Assembly: GCA_949316235.1 (NCBI GenBank)
Contig: OX438758.1
Location: 16,689,194 to 16,753,193 of the forward strand
Direction: 5' to 3'
Origin: Oegoconia quadripuncta
Taxonomy: Eukaryota > Arthropoda > Insecta > Lepidoptera > Autostichidae
Length of the DNA: 64,000 bases
Part shown: piece after piece, positions 1 through 11,570 of the stretch
Layout: the number at the start of each line of letters is the position of its first letter
How positions within the stretch are numbered: the stretch's first letter is position 1
Notes under the pieces: generated by a model
What the model was told of the DNA's origin: nothing
Databases searched by the model: none
What the model saw: the letters and a program-made list of their open reading frames with translations, nothing else
Program-made: the position numbers and the translations under genes

Positions 1-1646
1 CTTTTTGGACTTGGACTCGCTACTTCACAAACTCACTGAGGCGGAAGTTTACGCTCAGGCGTTCGCGGACGACGTGGTGATGGTGTTCTCAGATCACTCG
101 GCCGACGTCCTGGAGCTTTCAGCCAACACTACCTTAGACACCGTAGTGAAATGGGGCCAGCGGAACAAGCTAAACTTTGCACCACATAAGACCAACGCCA
201 TGGTCATCACAAAGAAACTCAAGTACAAAGACCCCGAACTATATATGGCAGGCAAAAGGTTGACTTTTGTCAAGGAAATGAAGCTCCTTGGGCTCATAAT
301 AGACCACAGACTAACCTTCAAAGCGCACCTATCCGCGGTATGCAGAAAATCAGCGGACATCTACAAACAACTCGCATGCGCCGCAAAGGTGACCTGGGGC
401 TTAAATGGAGACATTATCAGAACCATATACGTCGCTGTAATCGAACCCATCGTGATGTATGCCGCGGCAGTATGGGCTCCAGCGGTGGAGCTGGAGATGG
501 TCAAGACCCAACTTAACGCGCTGCAGCGGAGATTTGCACAGAAAATCTGCAAGGCATACCGCACGGGGTCGCTTACTTCCGCGCTGGTTCTCTCGGGGTT
601 ATTGCCCCTTGACCTAAAAATCAAGGAGGCGGCCACCCTCTATAAAGTCAAAACAGGGCGATCACAGGATTACTTGCCGCCAGGCAAACAGCTTGAAAGT
701 CGGGCAAGCCACACCGACCAGCCCCACCCTTCCAGACTCATAACAACGGAGTATGAGCTAGTGGAATCCCTGGACGTACACCAAATTGCCGGCCCCCAAA
801 TATACACGGACGGTAGCAAAAACGAAGGGAAAGTGGGAGCAGCAATGACATCGTGGGAGGATGGCAAGGAAGTCGACTCCGTCATTCCAACTAGGTTCGG
901 CATGCACGGTTTTCCAATCGTAGCTATACGCTCTATATAGAGCGATCAGGCAGGTGAAATTCAGTGGTGTGCGAACAGCCAGTGTACTATCTGACTCTAG
1001 ATCCTCACTGGATCTCCTCAAAAATCCACGCACAAGCCATCCCTTGGCGAAATCCATCAAGGACAACATAAGGGAAATTAGGAAAAGAGGAGGAGAAGTA
1101 CACCTGTTTTGGCTCAGAGCTTACGTGGGGACAGCTGGCAACAAACGCGCAGACGAATTAGCAAAAGCGGCGGCGCACAAGTCGAACATCCATGCGGACT
1201 ACGACCGAGTCCCTCTGTCATACGTCAAAAGGAAAATCAGGGAGGAATCCATACGAATCTGGCAAGCCAGATACGAATCCTCCAGTACAGGGACAGTCAT
1301 CAAGATCTTTCTCCCATATGTGGACCTAGCATACCGCATGGTCAGAAAGACGAAACTGACGCCCATACATGTACAAGTTTTGACGGGCCACGGAGGGATT
1401 GCGGAATACCTGCACCGATTTAAGCTGAAGGACAGCCCCGGATGCGAGTGTGACGCGGAAGTCATAGAGTCCGTATGGCACGTGACTTTGGAATGGCCCC
1501 GCTTCCTGGCGGCACGTATGGACCTGGAAGCCATACTGGATCAGAAAGTGGACGTGGATAAGGCTATCGCTAAGGCTAGCGGCATCATGCAGACGACAAG
1601 AAGAGACCGTTTTTCTTGGCATACGCGGAGCACATCTTCCGGATAG
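1..1646 (+). pseudogene. R1-clade LINE ORF2, reverse transcriptase C-terminal part and RNase H (frameshifted)
   Basis: The window opens inside a non-LTR retrotransposon polyprotein. The first frame (5-940) holds the reverse transcriptase catalytic box FADDVV near position 64 and the thumb region. It then reaches the start of an RNase H domain, YTDGSKNEGKVGAAMTSW, at about 802-855. A frameshift near 920 moves the reading to 954-1646, where RNase H continues (SDSRSSLDLL; FWLRAYVGTAGNKRADELA). After it comes a CCHC-like C-terminal motif, CEC...H...W; the last position is Trp where R1-type proteins normally have Cys. RT followed by RNase H with this C-terminal motif fits the R1 clade (R1, TRAS, SART, Waldo). 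A second frameshift lies in a T run near 1611-1615. The 5' end of the element is outside the window, so endonuclease and ORF1 are not seen. This copy cannot make a full protein. Confidence 0.85.
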
Positions 1647-2990
1647 CAACCAAGAGAAACGCCACCTGCGCTTCTGTACGAACCTCACTTGGACATCCAG
1701 ACACACAACATCAGGCCACCACAGCGACCCCGGCAGACATGAAAAGCTTGTCAAACCGCACCACAGAATTACAAATCTTGGATTGCGGGGACATTGGAAC
1801 GCCAGGAATACGGGTCCGCGGGGTGGCACTATTCATGGACAACAACACAGAGAGACTGGACATAGGCTTCTGCAACCCTGTGGGCGGGAGGAGGGTAGAG
1901 ATTTCTCCGGGCCTGGCCGTCTTACTCAATGGTGGCACACACAAGATCACAATGAAGCGCAAAGTGCTCAACGCGCTAGCCGAGGTAGAATTGGCGGGCA
2001 GACGCTGTCGGCTGGTCCGATCAAAAAACAAGACGATCGTACTATTCGAAGGCAGTCCAGAAGAATCCCAGTTCGCCCAAGCGTGTAGTGTGCTAACCAA
2101 AATGGGACAGACGGCAAAGACGGCTAACGCCGCACCCAGAGTTATCAGCGTTGACGCTGCTGTGATAGGTTTCATCAAAGGGACGGCCGCAGATTATATA
2201 GGGTGCGTGAGAGCCTTAGAACACCATGAGGTGGTCGCGTATGAGGAGAGAGGGGGAAACCTGAACTACCTAATACCGCGGCAACCAGGCACTCTCACCC
2301 GGCCCACAGACAGCAGAGGCCATCCGACACCCAATCCGGCAGTAGTCAGCGGCTCTGAACGCCTCCAACAAAAGATGACGGAGGCAAGGGCGGCGGAGTC
2401 CGAACTCCAGCCCACAAGAAAAATACCCAGACGCTGAAAGCGATGTGCAGTGCGCTTAACGCAATATCACAAAGCTTCCCAACAAAAAGCAAAAAACAGA
2501 TAGGATTCTTGGCACCAGTGCAAGCAGCCTCCAGCTCCAAAGAGACCACTCGGGAATGGATGGAACCCCCGGTGGCACGAACCAAAGCCGACATGGGACA
2601 GGTCATTCCGCCCGTCCTCCGAACCGCTGCGGGACCACTGGACCACTATATTAACGCTTTCCTCGAGTTCAAAGCCGTAACATTAGCCAACAGGACGGCA
2701 AACACCCTGACTTGCCAGAGCATCCTGCAAGCCTACCACTTGGGAGAGAGAGGATCAAAAATCCAAATCCAACTATTGAAGGAGAAACTCGAGGCAGCGG
2801 ACGCCACCATAACAACGACTCTTCCCAAGTTCTTAAGGGGACACAAATGAGTCGTCATATGATGGCGTTTAGTGGAACCGATGGTTTCGTCCCGCTCGAC
2901 GATGAAAAGACGGAAAACACAGGCAGAATGACTTACTTACAAGACCCCCCCCTGGTGACCCAATAGTTGTCACCGCCCGATGCACGAAGG
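1616..2990 (+). pseudogene. LINE ORF2 extension between RNase H and helicase, unknown domain
   Basis: Three open stretches follow RNase H in the same direction (1616-2437, 2443-2850, 2850-2966). They have the same relatively GC-rich composition as the LINE coding region and unlike the AT-rich DNA after 4140. The first reads on from the LINE C-terminus (LAYAEHIFRIATKR) into a compact segment with conserved-looking Gly and hydrophobic residues, such as LDIGFCNPVGGRRVEISPG. I do not recognise a domain here. The frame changes at about 2440 and 2850. The simplest reading is that this is the linker of a long ORF2 leading into the helicase that follows. A separate captured gene is also possible, and the sequence alone does not decide between them. 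Confidence 0.5.
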
Positions 2991-4010
2991 TAATGCTAGA
3001 CGAACAGATCCTTAAGAGAATAGAGGAGGAGGAATCTGCGTCGGAAGCAGGAGACGCCTTCGTGTCATGGGCGGTGCCGAAAATTGATTGGGTCAACGGG
3101 GTCCCCGGCTGCGGCAAAACAACCTGGGTGGTGGTCAACTTTAACGCTGATAAAAACATTAACATCACCACCACCACCACCGAGGCAGCCAAGGATCTTA
3201 AAAAGATACTCATATCCAGAGTGGGTCGAGCAGCTGAGAGAAGAGTGAGAACTATGGCCTCCGTCCTAGTCAACGGCCTGAAAGAGTCAGAGAGAGGGAC
3301 GTGTGAAAGACTGATGGTCGATGAGGCCCTCATGAACCACTTTGGGGCCATAGTACTCGCGACTCGGCTCACTGGAGCGGAAAACATCCTCCTCATCGGA
3401 GACAAACCAGCAGCCTTATATCGACAGGGAGAATCTCTTCCCCCTGCGATATAACCGCCCAAGCCTCCTGGCAACATTCACGCACGAGCTTCTGTGCACG
3501 CATCGCAGCCCGATGGACGTTGCATACGCCCTTAGCGAAGTCTACAATGGCGTGTATGCGTCCACACTCCGAGTGAGATCCCTGCGACTCGATAGGTATT
3601 CGGACGCAATGATACCTCACACTCTCCCCAACACTCTTTTCCTGGTACACACGCAGGCGGATAAGGAAGCCCTTAAAAGCAAGGGCTACGGGGAGGGAGA
3701 AGGATCACGCACTCTCACGATACATGAAGCCCAGGGACTTACCTACGAGAGGGTTGTGATAGTGCGCGCAGCCACCAAGAGGACAAAACTGCACGACAGC
3801 GTCCCACACGCAGTAGTGGCAGTGTCACGCCACACTAAAAGCTGTGTATACTACACAGACGACAGTGAGGATGCGACGGGACGCCTTATAAGCCTTGCAG
3901 TTTCAGCCACAAAGAACTCTATTCTCGAGTACAATCTCAAAATGGCAATAAGGAACCGTAACGCGGCTGTAGTGGAAAAACTGTTAGCGGTACGCGAGGT
4001 CACCGACTGA
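2991..4010 (+). pseudogene. plus-strand RNA virus-type superfamily 1 helicase domain at the end of the LINE
   Basis: The SF1 helicase motifs appear in order across two frames. Motif I (Walker A) is GVPGCGKTTW at about 3099-3128, motif II (Walker B) is MVDEAL at about 3315, and motif III is ILLIGD near 3388. After a frameshift near 3430-3510, motif V is TIHEAQGLTYERVVIVRA at about 3717-3770 and motif VI is VAVSRHTKSCVYYT at about 3820. This arrangement is typical of alpha-like viruses, and the spacing between motifs III and V resembles tobamovirus replicases. In the family it is an RNA-dependent NTPase that unwinds RNA. I recall a 2015 report by Lazareva and colleagues of insect R1 LINEs carrying such a domain at the ORF2 C-terminus, and the position here matches that. 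This copy is broken by at least one frameshift. Confidence 0.8.
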
Positions 4011-4140
4011 CCTACAACGATCCTGCGAGCGCCGCGTCTTCGGTTGATAAGATAAGATATATGATGATGGGAAGAAATGTCCCCACCATCCAACAGATTT
4101 GAAATAAGTGTCATTTGAAGCATCTAGTAGGATAGACATT
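4011..4140 (+). other. probable 3' UTR and end of the R1-type LINE
   Basis: After the helicase stop there is a short untranslated stretch with GATAAGATAAGA and ATGATGATGGG runs. At about 4140 the composition changes to AT-rich DNA with a T-run. No poly(A) tail or target duplication is obvious, so the exact 3' end is a guess from composition. Confidence 0.4.
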
Positions 4141-4510
4141 TTTTTATTATGGCGACGTACTTCAAATACGTGGGGTTTAGGTTTAATGATACATTGTTGT
4201 TTTATATATTTTTTTCCTTTTTAATTAGATTGCGCATAAAATAATTATACCTACGCTAATAGCGTAGGTACAGGAAACCGATTTGGGCTTGTCGAGACAT
4301 GCACAGAGGTCCTGCGTCTCCTACCCCTCCCCTGCCTCCCTCAACCCTCAGGTATCGCCGCACACGCACCGACCAGCCAGGTAGTCGCAGTCGTCACTCG
4401 TTTGTTATTCGCTACGCACGTGGTTATCATTATCGGCTTGTTTACGACGCACAACGACCCTTGCTTGTTTACCGGACTGTGAGAATATCTTTGTGATTGA
4501 CCTTGGCACG
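4141..4510. other. non-coding stretch, probably the 5' flank of the DDE_4/SWIM transposon
   Basis: No convincing coding region. It contains a small palindrome (CCTACGCTAATAGCGTAGG, about 4250-4268) and a GC-richer, promoter-like block at 4280-4500. Because the piggyBac element at 4515 inserted here, this DNA was once continuous with the sequence after 7400, which starts a transposase gene 35 bp later. It therefore probably holds that gene's promoter and terminal repeat. Confidence 0.35.
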
Positions 4511-4530
4511 TTAACCCTTAATTTCTTTTT

Positions 4531-7210
4531 GTTCACTTGGGTGAACATACGATGCAAAAAAATATTGGCGAATATTTACGGCTATTTTTATGGTTTATTT
4601 TTTATTTTCACTAGTTAAAACATACTTAAGTTGTGGTAGAAAATTATTTTACTATGCTAGCAACACTCACCTGCTGTCAGTGAAACCGAAATGGCAACCA
4701 GACGAGGAGTCGCGTTTCGTGTCAAGGTATTTATTAAAGTTTTACTTTATAATTAACATAATTAGGTTATGGTTATGGTTGCAACGTCTTGTATAATGTT
4801 TATTCATAATAGTGTAATTGATTTTCAATGCTCTTTTAGTAACATATGCATGTTATCACTAACGAAAGTTGTTTGTGCATCCCCGTGAACATTGCCAAGT
4901 GACTAACAAAATGTTATTCATTTCTTTTGTTCACCACAGTGAACGTTACCAAATGGGCCGTTACATATTCACTGGTGTATTATTTTGTTTTATATCCTAA
5001 TTTAATTGTATATAATATATTTCATTTTGGTTGTTGGCAGCTTGATACGCATAAAAGAGCTTCAAGAATATTAGCGCTTGTCCCAAATGAGAACGCACCT
5101 TCTGAAACTAGTGATAAGTCATGCACGAATTCTGATGATGAGCTTCCCTCTACCCATACTCCTTCAAGCATTGCTTCATCCCCTCCTCGCTCCATTAACT
5201 CAAGCCTTGAACGCCTTAATTTACTAAATAGCTCCGATAGTGACCCACAAGAAGAAGAACCTAAAGATACCGATGCTGCTGATGCTGATCAACTGGACCC
5301 ATATGTTAACGTTGGACTTACACCCATTTTACAAAATGTATGCCCATTATCTCCGAGACTCACCAATTATTACAATGTTCCGTCACTTTCTTCAATACCG
5401 TCACTCCCGTCCGTAGAACCAACACCAACAACGTCACGTACTCGAGTAACTAGAAAAACTAAGACCAGAAAACAAATTGCCCCTGCTGCGAAGAGACCGA
5501 AGAAAATGAAAAAGTTTACACTGGCCTTTAAATGGAAAAAAGCTGTTTTTCGTCATGGTGTCCAATTTGAAAATTGCAGCAAAGATTCTACTCAGCCTAA
5601 AGATAACACGAAAAACTTATATTCTATAGACTATTTCTTGAAATTTTTTTCAACAGATATAATTACACACATAACAGAGCAGACAAACTTATACTCCGTC
5701 CAGGTAACAGGTAAATCTATACAACTCTCCGAAAATGAGTTACAGGACTTTTTGGCCATTCACATCCTTATGGGAATCGTGCAAATGCCATCATATTTAG
5801 ACTATTGGAGCCAAAAGTTTCGATACAGTCAAGTAGCCGATATTATGACACTAAAACGTTATCAGCAAATCAGGCGTTATCTTCACTTTAACGATAACAA
5901 TTTGGCGGATTCTGATAGATTTTACAAAGTTCGACCCATAGTGGAACAAATAAGACAAAACTGTTTACGAGAAGAGAAAGACAATCAGTTCAGCGTGGAC
6001 GAAATGATGATTCCCTATAAGGGAAGAAAGGCTGGTAATAGGAAACAGTACATGAAAGACAAGCCAAATAAATGGGGCTTTAAAAATTATGTCAGAGCTG
6101 GAGTAAACGGATTCATTTTTGATTTTATACTCTATGGAGGAGAAGATACTTTTCGCTTTCATGCATTCACACACGAAGAAGTTTCCTTAGGGTTTGGTGC
6201 TCAAATAGTCATTGCCTTATGCCAGAGCATCAAAAACAAACCGGCTATTGTGTTCTGCGACAACTTCTTTTCCTCACCCGAACTTTTCTATATACTGAAA
6301 ACAAAGTACGGCATTTTTGGGCTTGGAACAATACGTAATAACCGGATCCGAGGAGCTGAAAAGTTATTGCCGGATGAAAAGAGTATGAAAAAGAAACCTA
6401 GGGGTGCATATGCAGAAGTAATATGTGAAAAAAGTAAACTTGCCGTGGTAAGATGGAACGACAATAAGCCGGTAACTCTAATAAGCTCCTTTGTTGGAGC
6501 ACAACCGCTGCATCAAATTAAGAGATATTCTAAGGAATTAAAACAGAAAATAAACGTGGACTGCCCGCAAATAGTGAAAGCATATAATAAACATATGGGA
6601 GGTGTGGACCTGGCCGATATGCTTATATCGCTTTACAAAGTTCCTTTCAAAACAAGAAGATGGTATATCGGTATATTTAGTCAACTGCTTGATATATGTC
6701 TCAACAATGCCTGGATTACATATAAACTGGAATCTAATACTGCAAAAAAGATGTCACTGAAAGCTTTTCGATACGATGTTTTTCATTGTCTGGTAAAGAA
6801 AGGTAGATCTAAAGATTTCGAAAAAGATCAAGAATCGTGTATAAAGAAACCTAGATCGGCCAGGCCCTCAAGCCCTACTCGGTTTGACAATGTTGGTCAT
6901 TTTATTTCTACACAAGATGATATGGGACGATGTAAATTTTGTCTCAAAAACACAACCGTTTATTGCATAAAATGTGAAGTAAGGTTATGTTTCGTAACAG
7001 GGAAAAATGGTCGTAACTGCTTCCTTAACTTCCACGCAAAATAAATACTTACCCATGTTTTCGTACCAAACTCAAAAACTTCCTTTTAATTTATAAATTT
7101 CCTTTGTAGTATTTTTTTTAATTTGTTCCAAAGTGCTAAAGTACTTAATTATAAACAGGTGTTTTTATTTTCAACCTTACCCCGATTAGGTAATGTTCAT
7201 CACGATGAAC
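4531..7210. repeat. subterminal palindromic repeats of the piggyBac element
   Basis: Three 16-bp palindromes share the form GTTCA(C/T)-N4-(G/A)TGAAC: 4531-4546, 4929-4944 and 7195-7210. A degraded fourth lies near 7249. They lie in the non-coding ends inside the element and are probable transposase-binding sites. This is inferred from position and symmetry only. Confidence 0.6.
4691..7044 (+). CDS. piggyBac transposase, predicted two exons (4691-4726 and 5041-7044)
   Basis: This is the DDE-type transposase that excises piggyBac at TTAA. The main open frame covers an acidic, Ser/Pro-rich N-terminus, a basic stretch and the catalytic core. The core has Asp at about residues 332 (SVDEMMIPYKGR), 419 (IVFCDNFFSS) and 535 (MGGVDLADM), counted on the spliced protein. 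It ends in a Cys-rich domain (CKFCLK...CIKCEVRLC...C) typical of piggyBac. The frame also runs open upstream through DNA that looks intronic. A 12-codon exon beginning ATGGCAACC at 4691 ends at AAG|GTATTT (4727), and an acceptor TTGGCAG ends at 5040; the two join in phase 0. The spliced product would be about 679 aa. A start within the long exon is the alternative. No stop or frameshift is seen, so the protein may be functional. Confidence 0.85.
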
Positions 7211-7434
7211 ATTCCAATTGTCATGTAATAACCCTTGCATTTGGCAATGTTCATGGTGATACACATACTTTTTTTATAATTTGGCAGGATTGAGTTTTTT
7301 TTGTTCATTTTTTCTGTACTCTATATGACCATAGAACTACTATAAAATCAATAAATTTATATTTTTTCATTATCATTATGTATGCCAAATTAAGGGTTAA
7401 AGGACTTTGATTTTGAGAACATTTTGGCACAATT

Positions 7435-9668
7435 ATGGATACAGGACGCCGATGTGTTATGTGTCCGCGTTCTGTCCTAAGGCAGAGAAGACACATTTTG
7501 GAAGATACTTTGCCACAAAGTTCACCAGCGGTGGCTGACTATATTTATCAAAATGGACTAATAGAGGTTAGTAAGTAATGTTATTTTTTTCTTTGTCTAA
7601 CAGTGCTTACGATGAGTTACAATAATCATTGTAAAAATAATATAACGTAGGGTGTGCATTATATCATCGTCGTAAGAAAGTAGATATTCTGTGTGCACTG
7701 CAACCTAGTCCTACGATATCTTTATTTATTGTGATAGGATATTAAATGTATTTTTTTTTATTCCAGGTTATTTTCAATAACATCATGGCTGTATGTCACA
7801 GATGCTGGCAAAGAGCCAACAATGATGTCAATCGACAAGACCTTCCTGACGAAAATGTTGTTGTCGATGTCAACAATCCAGCTGAAGGCGCCCAACCAAA
7901 TGAAATCTTCGTCCCTGAGTATGTAAGAGCTCCTAATTCTTCGCGAACCTGTTTATATAGGCATTGCAGAAATCTGGATCTGAGGCGAATCCCCGCGTCT
8001 ATAAGACTGTTCGCCATTTGTAACTACAGCTTATATTTTCCACCTAGTACACGACTGTGTCAAGATCATTTGTCCAATATTATTTGGGACGAATTACTGG
8101 ATAATGTAAACGTGACGAATTATTTCAACGCTGAGCTTGTTTCGGACATGACAACAATGTTAATTCGCGGCATGAATGCTCCTAGATTAAGCTTTGATTC
8201 CGTGACTGGATTGGATGCCCATGAGCTTCATTTTTGGACTGGACTAACTATTGAGCAATTTAATAGTATGCTATTGGAAACACCCAGCTTAGCTGAGAGA
8301 CACAGACATCCGCGGAGAGTTCTTGGGGCCTATATGACGAAATTAAGGACTGGTGAAAGCAATGAAAGGTTAGCAACATTGTTTGGGATGTCACGTCGAA
8401 CATTTGAAGACCATTTAAAAATAGCGAGAGAATGTTTGACACAAGATTTCGTTAATAGACATCTTGGTCTAGATCATCTGTCTAGAGAAAATGTTCTAGA
8501 AAGAAACTTACTGATTCCTAAAGAGTTTTTTGGTGATGAGCAAAATACTAAAGCTATTTTGATATTAGATGGAACGTACATATATATTGAAAAAAGCTCC
8601 AATTTTTTATTTCAGCGCCAATCTTACAGCCATCACAAGTTTCGAAATCTTTTAAAACCTTTTATAATTGTGAGCAGTGATGGCTACATAATAGACGTAC
8701 TTGGTCCATTCCGGGCTACAACATCTGATGCTACCATTATGCAGTCAATAATGAATGAAGAAAATCCATTGCATTGGTTTTTAAACAGTGGCGATGTTTT
8801 TATAGTTGATAGGGGCTTTAGAGACAGCATTGGTGTAATCCAGTCTTGTGGCTATGAAGTCCACATGCCACCTACAAAAGACCGGACCGCTAGTCAACTG
8901 ACAACAGAACAGGCAAATAAGTCCCGATTGGTTACGATTTGCAGATGGGTTGTTGAGGCGGTCAACGGCAAGTTTAAGAATAGGTTCAGGTTGTTGCGTC
9001 AAACGTATTTTAATCGTGCATTAAGTCATATGTTCTGTGACTTTAAAATTGCAGCGGCCATAATAAACGCTTATTATCGAGTCGCTGTTGACAACAGATT
9101 CGCCGCCGAGATTGTAAATATAATTCATTCTAGAATGAACATGTCCAATCACTTGCATGATTATGTGCATATGAAAAATCTTAACAGACAGAGAGTGCCT
9201 TTTGAAGCCATGCAAGCAAATATTCCTAACTTCGAAGACTTCCCACGTTTATCTGAAGATGAAGTGTTTCTTTTCGCGCTAGGGAGCTATCACATTAAGC
9301 TTGCCAAGTCTTACTAAGCCGAGCACCTTCGCGATGGCCTTTATAATATAGAATTATACCGTGATAACGAGTTAAACAATTTACCGCGATGCAATATCCT
9401 GCTAAATAATGTTTGGCTAGTCAGAGTACGGATTCAGTCGCGCCATGTCCGTTCCCGTATTTATTATAGTTATATTTTAATAGACCGGGATTTGACTGAC
9501 AGACATGCTATTGCTCATTGGTACTGCACTTGCCTTACAGGCAATCGCACTGTGGGAAGTTGTGCGCACATAATATCCATTGTATGGTACATGGGGTTAG
9601 GGCGTCATATTGACTTTAATGCACCAGCACAAATGCTTGATAATATTGTAATAGACGACTTAATGTAA
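7435..9668 (+). pseudogene. DDE_4-type transposase with C-terminal SWIM zinc finger; one in-frame stop
   Basis: Two exons fit well. Exon 1 (7435-7566) starts MDTGRRCVMCPRS and ends at GAG|GTTAGT. Exon 2 starts at 7767 after TATTCCAG, in phase 0, and runs to a TAA at 9315-9317. Together they form a C-x2-C...C-x2-C N-terminal zinc motif (CVMC, CHRC), a helical region, and a DDE nuclease with Asp in LILDGTY (8568), Asp in IVDRGF (8808) and Glu in VVEAVNG (8954). After the TAA the same frame stays open for another 116 codons to 9668 and encodes a SWIM zinc finger (WYCTCLTGN...GSCAHI, about 9521-9573). The family normally includes this tail, so the TAA is most likely a nonsense mutation. Readthrough is a less likely alternative. 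Superfamily is uncertain (Harbinger/ISL2EU/IS4EU-like). Confidence 0.75.
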
Positions 9669-11570
9669 TTATTAGTGCAGTCAAGAGCACATCAAGCTTG
9701 ACACTTTAGATTTGGCTGTAATAATGAGTTAATAGTTACCTATATTATTTAAGCATTATTATTACTACTCAATGATTTTCAGTTTGAGAACCAAGTATTT
9801 TTTTTTATTATATAGAATCGTCCTTGTTTATGTGAAATAAGCATATTTGTTTGTGGAAAAAATTATTTTGGTTTAAAAATAAATATATTTTTACCGAAAA
9901 GTTTTTTTTTATTATAAATAAACCCAATAGTTTTTGCTACTAAAACAGGTACTTTATCCTTTTTTGGGTCGCAATGAACAAATTGACACGTGTCCTATGA
10001 CTGTTGTAGGGTGGGGACGGGGTCCATACAAAATCCCCCATGGTCCTTTATTTCAATATAAACTAATCTAAATACATAATTGAGCGTAGCAAAACAAAAT
10101 AATTTAATACTAATAACATGTCTTAATTCTCTTAATTAGGTTATTTGAAGCAACTTAGAATATTTTGCTTATGTTTGCCAATTAATTATATTAGTGTGAT
10201 GCCTAAACTAGGTAATTATTTTACCTGTGTGAATTTTTTATCTTATAACTCAATGTAGACAAGATTATTGCGTGTGTGTATATAACTTAAGGAAAAGAAA
10301 AGATCAAGGCATGTTCTCTGAAATAGTATTAAAGCAAACAAAACAAAAAAAAACACAAGTGCGACCTAGTAGTACGCTGTATAGTATAAGCATAAAAAAA
10401 AATAACACTATAACAAATTAAAACTAATAAAACAAAGGCACGGACAAAAAGTCTGTGGATTTTTTATGTATTTAAAAAAAACCACACGGAAATCCTGATT
10501 TCCATACAAGTAATATTACACTAATACCTACCAAACAAATACAATTAATAGCGACAACAACTAATAACAAAGAAAATCTCTAAAGAACTAATAACAACGA
10601 ACTAGAACGACTCGCGAAAATAATCGACTGCTTGCACGGAAGTGGTAGAAGCGACTGGCTTTAATTTACGTATTTTTTATTTCTTCGTATTAACAAAAAG
10701 GGGAACTGGGGCAAGTTGTACCACATAGTTAATAGGAATATGTATTTTTTGGTTATTGTTGTTATGGACATGGTAGATAGGTGTAGGAATTTAGTCCGCA
10801 CTTCACTCAAAGAAGTGGGGGTTTGAGCGTCGATACATTACTCAATTGGACAGCCCGACGGATAATAACGAGGAGTAAGAAAAAAATCTGCCAGACGGCG
10901 TTAGGCCCTCTTGGTAGATTACAGGTAACTACGTACCTATCTCATGTGTCCTGCATTCGTTCAAGTGAAGTAAGCTTGCCGCACTCGCAAAAGGTCCACT
11001 AACCTCACTCACGTATTTACTAAATCTGCCACATTTTGAGCAGTTGTTCCATACGTTTTTTACAAAGAAACCAAGTCTGACCCATTTCGCTTAAGGTTAA
11101 TTCAGGAGATTAAAAAAGATTGATTTAATTATTAATTAAATAAAGGTTACAACTAAAGAATAACGCAAAAAGGTCATATCCTAATACGTCTGCAAATCTC
11201 CTAAAAACAAAAACGCCATAACATCTCTCATTTAAGTAAGTTAGGTACTCCAAGTACCGCTAAAATCTCAACTACTAATCACGGTTTACCCACTCACTGT
11301 GCATACGTCTAACGAACGCTAATAGCTAAAAACGCATCTCAGTAGTTTTGACCTAACTCGGAAATGGCTTCTTCAAGAAAGTTGTAAGTACATGTTGCAA
11401 TCAGAAATGTAGGGTTATATTATACGATTTTTTCAACCTGGATATGGGTCTGATTACTAATTAATTATGAAATTATTTACGAGAGAACGAATTATGTAAA
11501 TGGCAGTTAGTAATTTATTATTTACTTCGATAATTCTGAACAAATTAGTTAAATAATATTTTTTGTGCTT
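9669..11570. other. AT-rich non-coding DNA, no gene seen
   Basis: About 1.9 kb with many A- and T-runs. The first few hundred bases are probably the 3' flank of the DDE_4/SWIM element. I find no protein motif, TIR pair or tandem array here. Confidence 0.5.

Larger units (their letters stand above)
4515..7396 (+). mobile_element. complete piggyBac-type DNA transposon
   Basis: Both ends are visible. A TTAA target site at 4511-4514 is followed by CCCTTAATTT, and the right end reads AAATTAAGGG followed by TTAA at 7397-7400. The 10-bp terminal inverted repeats match exactly. Near each end are short palindromes, GTTCACTTGGGTGAAC at 4531-4546, GTTCACCACAGTGAAC at 4929-4944 and GTTCATCACGATGAAC at 7195-7210, which look like subterminal transposase-binding repeats. 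The 2.88 kb length, TTAA duplication and single transposase gene fit a full autonomous piggyBac element. Exact TIRs and an undamaged gene suggest a recent insertion. Confidence 0.93.

Noticed and set aside
94..3650. Minus-strand open frames of 77-202 codons through the first LINE
   Set aside because: They are antisense to frames with clear RT, RNase H and helicase motifs and show no motif of their own; they follow from the GC-rich codon bias of the LINE.
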